A stretch of 64,000 nt of DNA from contig JANWYT010000003.1 in NCBI GenBank assembly GCA_025055175.1, positions 166,175-230,174 of the forward strand, read 5' to 3'. Under the pieces are notes generated by a model. That model was not told the DNA's origin and did not search any database. It saw nothing but the letters and a program-made list of their open reading frames with translations. Source of the DNA: Anaerolineae bacterium (GTDB taxonomy: Bacteria; Chloroflexota; Anaerolineae; Aggregatilineales; Phototrophicaceae). Positions 9,080 through 16,682 of the stretch are shown here, piece by piece. Numbering within the stretch: the first letter of the stretch is position 1; each line of letters begins with the position of its first letter. A program made the position numbers and the translations under genes.

Positions 9080-10168
9080 TCATGGCACGAAACGGTAAAT
9101 TGCCCCACGATAGTCCACGACGTACAGCTCGCCTGCCGCGTCCTCGCCGAAGCTACTGATTTGCAGACCGCTGTCCATGAACACTTGGTTGCGCCAGATT
9201 GCGCCCTCGCGCCAGCCCAGCCATATGCGCCCGCTACAAAAATCGCCATAGACGTAGCCGCCCGTCACGCTACACCCGTTGGCAGCGGTGTGATCGTACT
9301 CGAAGATGGGCGCGACGGCGTTCGGAGCAACCACGCCGCGATTGAAGACCATGCTGGCTTCATAAGCGTTCCAGCCGTAATTCTCGCCGCCTTGGCTGCT
9401 GGCGGGCTGAAAATTAATCTCCTCATAGCGATTCTGACCCACGTCGCCCATGTACAGGTCGCCCGTCAGACGATCGAAGCTGAAGCGCCAGACGTTGCGC
9501 AGGCCGTAAGCCCAAATCTCATCGGCAGCAGACGGGTTGTACACGAACGGATTATCGGCAGGGATGGTGTAAGGCCCTTCTGCACCTACCTCCAGGCGCA
9601 GTATCTTGCCGAGCAGCAGCGTGAGGTTTTGGCCTGCTCCCAGCGGATCGTTGGCGGCGCCGCCGTCGCCCAGCGACACGTACAGGTGGCCATCTGGGCC
9701 GAAAGCCATATGACCGCCGTTGTGGTTGGCGAAGGGCTGTGCCAGGGTGAACAGCACCTCTTCGCTGGCAGGGTCGGCTTGGCGGCCGTCAGCGCTGGCA
9801 CGGTAGCGCGCGATGACCGTCGTGCCGCTGCGATCTGTATAGTTCAGGAAGAAAGCCCGATTTTCGGCGTAGTCAGGATGAAAAGCCAGGCCCAACAGAC
9901 CCTGCTCAGTGTAGCTGGGACTGTTGGCTGCGCGGCTCACTCGTTGGCTGATGTCTAAAAACAGGCTGCGCTGGCCCGCTTCTAGCAGGCTGATCCTGCC
10001 GCCCTGCTCCAGCACAAACAGACGCTGACTCTCATCGGGGGCGTGGGTAACGTATATGGGTCGCGTGAAGCCTTCAGCAATTTTCTCTAGGCGTGGGCTT
10101 TGAGCGCTGCTCAGACCCGCGAGGGCCAGTAGCGCTCCCAAAGCGACTAACTTGGCAACTTTCGTCAT
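9080..10168 (-). CDS. Secreted PQQ-dependent sugar (glucose/sorbosone) dehydrogenase
   Basis: This 362-residue protein begins with a signal peptide (hydrophobic residues 5-20, probable cleavage near SSAQS) and continues as a six-bladed beta-propeller of the soluble glucose/sorbosone dehydrogenase family. Recognisable blade signatures are EGFTRPIYVTHAPDE, GLLGLAFHPDY, NHNGGHMAFGPDGHLYVSLG (conserved catalytic His within NHNGG), IWAYGLRNVWRFSFD and GDVGQNRYEEIN. Family members use PQQ and calcium to oxidise sugars outside the cytoplasmic membrane. A family member lacking cofactor would act as a carbohydrate-binding propeller. The start has a GAGG-type ribosome site. Confidence 0.9.
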   Translation of the reverse strand: MTKVAKLVALGALLALAGLSSAQSPRLEKIAEGFTRPIYVTHAPDESQRLFVLEQGGRISLLEAGQRSLFLDISQRVSRAANSPSYTEQGLLGLAFHPDYAENRAFFLNYTDRSGTTVIARYRASADGRQADPASEEVLFTLAQPFANHNGGHMAFGPDGHLYVSLGDGGAANDPLGAGQNLTLLLGKILRLEVGAEGPYTIPADNPFVYNPSAADEIWAYGLRNVWRFSFDRLTGDLYMGDVGQNRYEEINFQPASSQGGENYGWNAYEASMVFNRGVVAPNAVAPIFEYDHTAANGCSVTGGYVYGDFCSGRIWLGWREGAIWRNQVFMDSGLQISSFGEDAAGELYVVDYRGAIYRFVP

Positions 10169-10226
10169 CGTTGGCTTACCTCATCATCCTCAGATTACAA
10201 GTGAATTCACCACAAATCATACACCC

Positions 10227-11072
10227 TCAGGCGGTCTTCGGCGTAGAAGCAGCGCTGCGGAAGCGGATGAGGCTGCCTCCGTCGATGAAGCCTAATTCAC
10301 GCCACAGCTTACGCTCGGCAGCGCTGGGCGCGATGACGAAAGCCAGATCGGCAGCGCTGGTCTGAGCAGGGTCGTACAGAGCGCTGAGCAAAGATTGAGC
10401 GCAGGCCGACAGCAGCGCGTCATGCTGATCCTGAGCAGAGACGTGAATGGCGCGGGCCATCAGGTGCAGCGAACGCTCGTGACGGCTGGCACGCATGAGC
10501 ATGACCATGCGCTCCCCGCGCCAAGCCGCTACGTCCCAAACAGAGAAGGAAGCGTTCAGGCCCAAAGGTTGCAGCGGGTTGTGCCAGACCTGCCACAGTG
10601 TCGCGTTCTGCTGAGCTTCTTGCCAGGCGCGCTCAGCCTGCTCAGCGGGCAGAGGGCGCATCTGCTCAACATCCAGCACTGCAGGCAGCACAGGCGGCCC
10701 CTGATAGATCATAAGCGGCCATTCCTGCTGACTTTGCAAGCCCTGGCGCAACATAGTCTGGCCAAAGGAGGGCGGGAATAAGCCATCGGCATACCAAACA
10801 ACAGGGGTGCGCTGCTGCTGGCGCAACTGGGCGATGGCGTCGATCAGGTGATTCTCTGGCAGCCAGGCAGTGCCTCGGCGCGGCATGACGTAATTCAGGC
10901 GCTCATCAACACTGGCTTCCGTCGTCACCACCATGGCCAGGCCCTGTATTGTCTCTTGCGCCCCCTGAGCTAAATGAGCCTGGTGAATATGATCGCTAAT
11001 GCGACGCAGCAGGCGGCGCTGCGCGCTGTAGGCAGCGCGCGCGTCGCTGTCGTCTTGAGGGATGAGAGTCAT
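10227..11072 (-). CDS. Hypothetical protein, possibly a GNAT-related fold
   Basis: This 281-residue soluble protein has no recognised catalytic motif. The C-terminal end (AAERKLWRELGFIDGGSLIRF) resembles the last strands of GNAT acetyltransferases, where a helix precedes L-G-F, and the length would suit two GNAT-like halves. The usual acetyl-CoA loop (Q/R-x-x-G-x-G/A) is not visible, so it may be a degenerate acetyltransferase-like protein or something else. The ATG at 11072 is preceded by AGAGAAG; an upstream in-frame TTG is less likely. It precedes the sugar dehydrogenase gene on the same strand with 58 bp between them. Confidence 0.55.
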   Translation of the reverse strand: MTLIPQDDSDARAAYSAQRRLLRRISDHIHQAHLAQGAQETIQGLAMVVTTEASVDERLNYVMPRRGTAWLPENHLIDAIAQLRQQQRTPVVWYADGLFPPSFGQTMLRQGLQSQQEWPLMIYQGPPVLPAVLDVEQMRPLPAEQAERAWQEAQQNATLWQVWHNPLQPLGLNASFSVWDVAAWRGERMVMLMRASRHERSLHLMARAIHVSAQDQHDALLSACAQSLLSALYDPAQTSAADLAFVIAPSAAERKLWRELGFIDGGSLIRFRSAASTPKTA

Positions 11073-11095
11073 CGGCAACTTCTCTGAAGATATGG

Positions 11096-12148
11096 CTAAC
11101 GCACAGGAACGTTGTTGATGTCCCCGCGCACCCTGACGTAAGCCGCCAGGATCCAGCCCAACTTATCCTGCCAACGTACTTGATACCAGAAGTTCTTACC
11201 CCCCTGGACGGTGCGCCCGACGATGGTCACGCGGTCGCCCCAGGGGATGACAGCCAGGCGGGCCGTGCGCTCGCTGGGGCGTACGCGCAGGTTCATGTTG
11301 GAGCGCGTTGTGCCGATGACGCCGACATCGGGCGCGCCGTCGATGGTGTCGAAGACCGATCCCTGCTCTGGCAGCAAGTTAGGGTCGCCTGTGAGCTGGA
11401 GATAGCGGCCGCTTACCCAGCCCTCGCGATTGTTCTCGCCAAAACTCACTCGATACCAGGTGAAGATACCTTCGCTCTTGTTGCGTGCCAGGAAGGTGAG
11501 CTGCGTCTCTGGACGGGCTACGGCCACCAGCGATGCGCCCAAGTACGGGCCGGTGCGCACTGCCAGGCCGCGCACCCCGACGACCGAACCACTGACGACG
11601 GGCGTCACCGTCGGCGTAGGGCCGACTGGGGTGAGCGTTGTGGCGCTGGCCAGCGTCCAGCTGAGCTGTACCTGAGCGCTGCCGCCCTGCTGGGTATACT
11701 CCAGGATGATCGTATACGTGCCGCCAGTCAGCGTCACCAGGGCGCTATTGGTGCGCAGGCCACCACCGGTGAAGTTGTTGATGATGACGTTGCCATCGAT
11801 CAACAGACGCACGCCGTCGTCGCTGACGGTGGTGAAGTTGTAGACGCCAGCCGCGATGCTCTGCGTGCCAGCGAAGCGCGCCGAATAGCCATCAACGTCG
11901 TTGGTCACGCCAGCAATGGGTTGATTAGCGCCATCGGTGGGGTTGCCCGTCCCCCAGTTGGCATTGATACCGACCGGGTAGGCTGCGGTGGTGACGAACG
12001 TCGTTAGGTTGGGATCGCTGTAAAACTGCGCCACCCAATTTGTCCCGAACTGAGCCTGAGCTGAGACGGTGCTGAGGGGAGCGAGCGCAATGAACGTCCC
12101 AAAGAAAGCGGCAATCAGCGCTAAGGCACGCCAGGATGTTTGCGACAT
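11096..12148 (-). CDS. Secreted PA14-like / SH3b repeat protein
   Basis: This 350-residue protein has a signal peptide (hydrophobic residues 9-27, cleavage probably after AQA). A PA14-like beta-barrel follows at residues about 36-165 (NWVAQFYSDPNLTTF, then VSDDGVRLLIDGNVIINNF), a fold that often binds carbohydrate. Two bacterial SH3 domains come next, with starts near VRGLAVRTGP and NMNLRVRPSE, each ending in a GW-type motif (REGWVSGRYLQ and KLGWILAAYVRV). SH3b domains typically bind peptidoglycan peptides, so an envelope-associated role is likely. The chosen ATG begins the signal peptide; a longer in-frame extension upstream has no signal and is not used. No catalytic domain is present. Confidence 0.82.
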   Translation of the reverse strand: MSQTSWRALALIAAFFGTFIALAPLSTVSAQAQFGTNWVAQFYSDPNLTTFVTTAAYPVGINANWGTGNPTDGANQPIAGVTNDVDGYSARFAGTQSIAAGVYNFTTVSDDGVRLLIDGNVIINNFTGGGLRTNSALVTLTGGTYTIILEYTQQGGSAQVQLSWTLASATTLTPVGPTPTVTPVVSGSVVGVRGLAVRTGPYLGASLVAVARPETQLTFLARNKSEGIFTWYRVSFGENNREGWVSGRYLQLTGDPNLLPEQGSVFDTIDGAPDVGVIGTTRSNMNLRVRPSERTARLAVIPWGDRVTIVGRTVQGGKNFWYQVRWQDKLGWILAAYVRVRGDINNVPVR

Positions 12149-12425
12149 GAAGAACAAGCCTTTCTGTTCGTGTCTTCCCCAATTATAGCCTATTTCGCTC
12201 TCTTTGTTTCGGGCGGCGTCAAACCTCCTAGACTGAGTCTGGCCTGCTCGATCGTGTTGGAATATTCTTGACGGGCGAAAACCTCCCGAATGACCTTGCT
12301 TTGAAGCCGAAGGCAAATGCACCTCGTCGATGAGTCGCCGCGCAGCGCTGCCAGCACAGTCTCCAAGCGCACCTTGCGTGAGCAGGCCAGCGACCAGCCA
12401 GAAGGAGCGCTCGACGGATTAGCTC

Positions 12426-12863
12426 CTACCGTTCCTCGCGCTCGGCGGCTAGCTCGCGACTGCGGATGAACAGTTCTGTACCCAGCAGCAGCAGGGCGAT
12501 CAGGGCCGCCAGCGCCACATTGAGCAGGCGTGGAATTTGCAGCCAGGCGCAGGTGACGACGAACAGCCCTACCCAAATGCTCTGGCGCACAATCACCCCA
12601 GACGGCGGCACTTCCCGCTCCAGCGGGGTGAAGCGCACGTTCAGGTAGCGCACAATCGGCAGGGCTGTGCCACTGACAGCCAGCAGCAGCAGCACGAAGA
12701 ACAGCCACAACTCTCCGCCAATGCGCGGCAGCGACTGAGTGATGAGCCAGGTCAACCCGCCATACCCCAGAACCATCATCAGCGCGGCAGCGGCCAACAG
12801 CCCAACGTGATCCGACGGGGTGCCGGGCGTGCCGCTGGCAGGGCGGCGTTTGTCGTGGCTCAT
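12426..12863 (-). CDS. Small integral membrane protein, unknown
   Basis: This 145-residue protein has a polar N-terminus and four predicted membrane helices, near residues 22-42, 48-67, 95-110 and 113-130. A short charged loop, RYLNVRFTPLEREVPPSG, lies between helices 2 and 3. The C-terminus is highly charged (RSRELAAEREER) and presumably cytoplasmic. I do not recognise a family. It is divergent from the large kinase gene at 12952 and separated from it by about 90 bp that must hold both promoters. Confidence 0.6.
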   Translation of the reverse strand: MSHDKRRPASGTPGTPSDHVGLLAAAALMMVLGYGGLTWLITQSLPRIGGELWLFFVLLLLAVSGTALPIVRYLNVRFTPLEREVPPSGVIVRQSIWVGLFVVTCAWLQIPRLLNVALAALIALLLLGTELFIRSRELAAEREER

Positions 12864-12951
12864 GTGATGACGACCTCAGAGAAAACTGTGCTATCGCACC
12901 GATCAGCGATTATCAAGTAAAATAGAAGTGTGTTAGCCCATTTGAACCCTA

Positions 12952-15900
12952 ATGATGCCTACTCTCATGACATTTTTCCAGCGGCGCTATCATCTCCTAG
13001 AAGAACTCGGACGCGGCGGCATGGGCGTCGTCTGGCGCGCCTATGACCGCATTTTAGGCCGTGAGGTTGCCCTCAAGCGCGTCCACGCCTCGCTCTTGCC
13101 CGATGGGAGCAGTTCACTCAGCCCTGATGCAGAGCCACGCGCTGCGCTGACGCGCGAATTCCACCTACTAGCCAGCTTGCGTCATCCACACATCGTTGGT
13201 GTGCTGGATTACGGCTGGGAAGACGAGCAGCCCTACTATGCGATGGAGCTGCTAGACGGCGCACAGCACCTGGGCCAAGCCGTCGTCGGCGCGCCACAGG
13301 TTCAGGCGCTCACTTGGTTGGCTCACGTGTTGCAAGCTCTAGACTATCTGCACAGGCGCGGCATTCTGCACCGTGATCTAAAGCCGTCCAACATCCTCAT
13401 CCACCAGGGCCAGGCGCGCTTGGTGGATTTTGGCTTGGCCAGCGCGGAGGGGACGCGCGGCCCTGTCGGCACACTGGCCTATATGTCCCCAGAGCTGCTG
13501 CGTGGTCAGGCGGCCACCCTCACCTCCGATCTATACGCCGTCGGCGTCATGCTCCACGAATTGCTCACCGGACGCCATCCCTTCGACGTGAGCGCTACCA
13601 CGCGCTTGGTCGATCAAGTCCTCCACGAAGAGCCAGACTTGGAGGCTCTGGCGCCCTATGCAGGGCTTGGCGGCCTGACAGCGCGCTTGCTGGCCAAAGA
13701 CCCCGCTCAGCGCCCCACCAGCGCCCACCAAGCCCTGGAAGAGCTGTGCGCTGCTGCGGGCTTAGCCATCTCCAAGTACAGCAGAGAAGTCCGAGAAGCC
13801 TTCTTGCAGGCAGCGCGCTTCGTAGGCCGTGAAGAAGAACTGTCGTTGTTGAGCGCAGGCCTGGAGCAGGCGCGCCAGGGCCAGGGCAGCCTATGGCTGG
13901 TGCGCGGCGAGAGCGGAGCGGGCAAGAGCCGTCTTTTAGAAGAATTTTGGGCGCGGGCGCTGGTAGCAGGCGCGCTGGTGGCTCGCGGTCAGCAGTCACC
14001 CGACGGCCAGCCTTACGGCCTGTGGCGGGCCGCTGCGCGCGCCCTGCTAGCGCTGTGTGGCTCGAACCCAGAAGACGCCGCCGCGCTCTGTCCGATCATC
14101 CCTGATGCTGAAGCCCTCATCGGTCAAGCTCTGCCGCACCTGCCCCATCTGCGCGATGAAAAAGCCGAACGTCAACGCCTCTTCGCCGCCCTCCTGGCTC
14201 TGCTGCGCCGCGCGCCTTTTAGCGTGCTGCTGCTGGAAGACGCGCACTGGGACAGGGGCGAGAGCGTCGATTTGTTGGCACGCTTGCAGCTTTTCATCGC
14301 CGAGCTACCGCTGATGATCGTCGTCAGCGCGCGCAGCGACGAGCGACCAGAGCTGGTCGATTTGCTGCCCCAGGCCCAGCATATCCAGCTGGGCCGTCTG
14401 GACTTCGCAGCGGTGCAAGAACTGAGCGCCTCTATGCTCGGCACGCGGGGTCTACAGCCTCAGGTGTTGGAGCTGCTGACCCGCGAGAGCGAAGGCAACG
14501 CCTTCTTCTTGGTGGAAGTCGTGCGCGCCCTGGTGGACGAGAGCGGTGGCTTGGATCGGGTCGGGCAGATGACTTTGCCCCAGCACATCTTCACGGGTGG
14601 CGTCCAGCAGGTCATCCGCCGCCGCCTAGAGAAGACCCCGCCACAAGCGCGCCCCTGGTTGCAGATGGCGGCCATTATAGGCCGCGAACTAGACTTCGCT
14701 CTCTTGGAGCGCCGCGACGATTGGTTGCTGGCCTGTGCCGAAGCTGCCGTCCTCGACGTGAGCGAAGATCGTTGGCGCTTCAGTCATGACAAGCTGCGCG
14801 AACAACTCTTGATGGACTTGCCCGCCGATCAGCGCCCCGCCCTCTATCGCCAAGTCGCTCAGCGCGTTGAGCAGGTCTACCACGCTAATCCAGAATGGAC
14901 GCCCATCCTGGCCGACTACTGGCGCAAGGCTGGTGACGAGGAGCGCGAACAGCACTACGCTCTGCTAGGTGGTCGCTATCTCATCGCTCAGGGCCAGTTC
15001 CGCCCAGCGCTGGAGCTGCTGGAGCGCGCCCTGAAGCTGGCCCGCGAGCCGCTCCAACGCGCCGATACCTTCGCCGAGATAGGCCATGCTACCTTGCGCC
15101 TGAGCGACTATCAGCGCGCCAGCCAGGCCTACCGCGACTCGCTGGCCTGGAGCGAGCAGGAGAACGACGCCGCCCGCATGACGCGCGCCATCCTCGGCCT
15201 GAGCGAAGTAGCCAAGTGGCGCGACGACTTCCGCAGCTTAGCCCGTCTGCAAACGCGCGGCCTAGCCCTGGCCCGCACCGTCAACGACCGTTCGGCCATC
15301 GCCCACCACATTGCCAACGCTGGTATCATCGCCCGCGCTCAGGGCGACTATGAAGCTGAAGTCGAACGCCAGCTCGAAGCGCTGGCCATCTACCGCGAAC
15401 TGAACGAGGTGAGCGGCATAGCGCATTGCCTGGACAACTTGGGCGTAGCCACCAGCGCCCTGGGGCGCTACGACGAAGCCAGCGCTTATCTGCGCCAAGC
15501 CCTGGAGTTGTGCGAGCGCGTCGGTGATCGATGGGGCGTGGCCCGTGCGCTGAATGGCCTGGCCTTCATCGCCCGCTGCGCCCGCCAATGGGACGAAGCT
15601 GAGCGCCTATATCTAGACAGCTTAGGGCGCTTCCGCGAGACGGGCGACCTGTGGGGCGTGGGCAGTGGACTCAATGGCCTGGGCTACGTCGCCTGGCTGA
15701 GCGGCGACCTGGAGTCAGCACACCGCTACTTCACCGAGAGCCGCGTCATCTGCGAGACCATCGGCGATATGTGGGGGGTGGCCGTGTGCGACGCCGGCCT
15801 GGGCCACGTGGCTCGCGACAGCGGCGATCATCAAGAAGCGACCCGCCGACTGACTGAAGCCCTGCGCCAGGGCCTGACTATCCCCGCGATGGTGGTCGCC

Positions 15901-16134
15901 CTAGAAGCCGCTCTGGGCTTCGCTCGTCTGCTGGCCGACCAGGGCAACTTAGAGTCGGCTGCGCTGCTGGCTGGCTGTGTCCTGCGCCAGCCCAATGTCG
16001 ATGACATTCGCCTCATTGCCGAGCCGCTGCTAGCCCAGTTGCGCGCTCACCTGCCCGACGCCGAAGCGCGTCTAGCCCAGGGGGCAGAGCTGCCCTTCAG
16101 CGATCTGGCCAACGAAATCCTAGGAGCTGTCTGA
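12952..16134 (+). CDS. Ser/Thr kinase - AAA ATPase - TPR regulator
   Basis: This 1060-residue protein has three modules. The Hanks-type kinase (about 13-268) is complete: Gly loop GRGGMGVVW, Lys42 in VALKRV, HRDLKPSN (D142), DFG (D159-G161) and GTLAYMSPE. An ATPase of the AAA_16/MalT-like type follows, with Walker A GESGAGKS (K325) and Walker B VLLLED (428-430). The C-terminal half (about 660-1020) is TPR repeats with signatures such as LDNLGVATSALGRYDEA. There is no membrane segment, so it is cytosolic. The layout suggests a signalling kinase whose output depends on a STAND-like NTPase switch, which is inference. The start has a weak ribosome site; ATG codons at 12952, 12955 and 12967 are all possible. 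Confidence 0.93.
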   Translation: MMPTLMTFFQRRYHLLEELGRGGMGVVWRAYDRILGREVALKRVHASLLPDGSSSLSPDAEPRAALTREFHLLASLRHPHIVGVLDYGWEDEQPYYAMELLDGAQHLGQAVVGAPQVQALTWLAHVLQALDYLHRRGILHRDLKPSNILIHQGQARLVDFGLASAEGTRGPVGTLAYMSPELLRGQAATLTSDLYAVGVMLHELLTGRHPFDVSATTRLVDQVLHEEPDLEALAPYAGLGGLTARLLAKDPAQRPTSAHQALEELCAAAGLAISKYSREVREAFLQAARFVGREEELSLLSAGLEQARQGQGSLWLVRGESGAGKSRLLEEFWARALVAGALVARGQQSPDGQPYGLWRAAARALLALCGSNPEDAAALCPIIPDAEALIGQALPHLPHLRDEKAERQRLFAALLALLRRAPFSVLLLEDAHWDRGESVDLLARLQLFIAELPLMIVVSARSDERPELVDLLPQAQHIQLGRLDFAAVQELSASMLGTRGLQPQVLELLTRESEGNAFFLVEVVRALVDESGGLDRVGQMTLPQHIFTGGVQQVIRRRLEKTPPQARPWLQMAAIIGRELDFALLERRDDWLLACAEAAVLDVSEDRWRFSHDKLREQLLMDLPADQRPALYRQVAQRVEQVYHANPEWTPILADYWRKAGDEEREQHYALLGGRYLIAQGQFRPALELLERALKLAREPLQRADTFAEIGHATLRLSDYQRASQAYRDSLAWSEQENDAARMTRAILGLSEVAKWRDDFRSLARLQTRGLALARTVNDRSAIAHHIANAGIIARAQGDYEAEVERQLEALAIYRELNEVSGIAHCLDNLGVATSALGRYDEASAYLRQALELCERVGDRWGVARALNGLAFIARCARQWDEAERLYLDSLGRFRETGDLWGVGSGLNGLGYVAWLSGDLESAHRYFTESRVICETIGDMWGVAVCDAGLGHVARDSGDHQEATRRLTEALRQGLTIPAMVVALEAALGFARLLADQGNLESAALLAGCVLRQPNVDDIRLIAEPLLAQLRAHLPDAEARLAQGAELPFSDLANEILGAV

Positions 16135-16266
16135 TCGGACGGACAAAAAGTCGTCGGCTTGGTGAATGCAGCACAAGCCTGTAGCTTATCGCAAGGACAA
16201 GGCTTTGACCGTAACAACTCAAGTCCGTCCTGGAGTATCGTTAGCCTGGACTGCGGATGTGTGATT

Positions 16267-16280
16267 AGGCCTTCGGGCCT
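16267..16280 (+). other. UUCG-loop hairpin upstream of the rhodanese ribosome site
   Basis: AGGCC-TTCG-GGCCT forms a 5-bp stem with an exceptionally stable UUCG tetraloop, 4 nt before the ribosome site GGGAGAGG. It may stabilise the mRNA 5' end or mark the end of the upstream kinase transcript; neither role is shown. Confidence 0.5.
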
Positions 16281-16300
16281 GAATGGGAGAGGCTAACCTT

Positions 16301-16651
16301 ATGAACTTCCTCAGGAGCATGTTGAGCGGCGGCGTGGAGAGCATCAGCGCAGTGGACGTGCAGGCGGCTTTGAAGGACGAGACCAGCGCGCCCTTCCTGC
16401 TGGACGTGCGCCAGCCTGACGAATACCAGGGCGGCCATATCAGCGGCGCTAAGCTGATCCCTCTGGACGAACTGAGCGCGCGCTTGGACGAACTGCCCAA
16501 AGACCGCACTATCGTCTGCGTGTGTCGCAGCGGCGCGCGCAGCAGCGCGGCAGCGCGTCAACTGGTCAGCGCAGGCTACAAGGCGCTCAACCTCAGCGGC
16601 GGCATGATGAGCTGGGAGATGAACCGCTTGCCCATCAAGAAGGGCAAATAA
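16301..16651 (+). CDS. Single-domain rhodanese-like sulfurtransferase
   Basis: This 116-residue cytosolic protein is essentially one rhodanese domain. It contains the DVRQPDEYQGGHISGA signature and the active-site loop CVCRSGARSS, in which the second Cys is the expected persulfide carrier. Stand-alone rhodaneses (GlpE/PspE-like) carry sulfane sulfur to acceptors such as cyanide, thioredoxin or biosynthetic enzymes. The ATG at 16301 lies 8 nt after GGGAGAGG; the in-frame ATG at 16283 has none and would overlap that site. It is convergent with the TIR gene, whose end lies 31 bp downstream. Confidence 0.92.
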   Translation: MNFLRSMLSGGVESISAVDVQAALKDETSAPFLLDVRQPDEYQGGHISGAKLIPLDELSARLDELPKDRTIVCVCRSGARSSAAARQLVSAGYKALNLSGGMMSWEMNRLPIKKGK

Positions 16652-16682
16652 CTCTCTCAGAGCAGCAAGTCCGCCAGCCGCG

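Noticed and set aside
8936..9958. A 340-codon open frame on the plus strand opposite the sugar dehydrogenase gene.
   Set aside because: It runs opposite a gene with clear propeller motifs and a signal peptide; its own translation has no recognisable domain. It is an antisense shadow of GC-rich code.
11180..12007. A 275-codon plus-strand frame opposite the SH3b/PA14 gene.
   Set aside because: Antisense to a well-supported exported protein, with no domain or ribosome site.
12190..12708. A 172-codon minus-strand frame overlapping the small membrane protein gene.
   Set aside because: It shares most of its length with the membrane-protein gene in another frame; composition and lack of motif make it a shadow.
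16301..16651. The rhodanese gene as an antitoxin for the TIR-DarT-like protein.
   Set aside because: It is a complete stand-alone rhodanese on the opposite strand with an intact active site. It has no macrodomain features.
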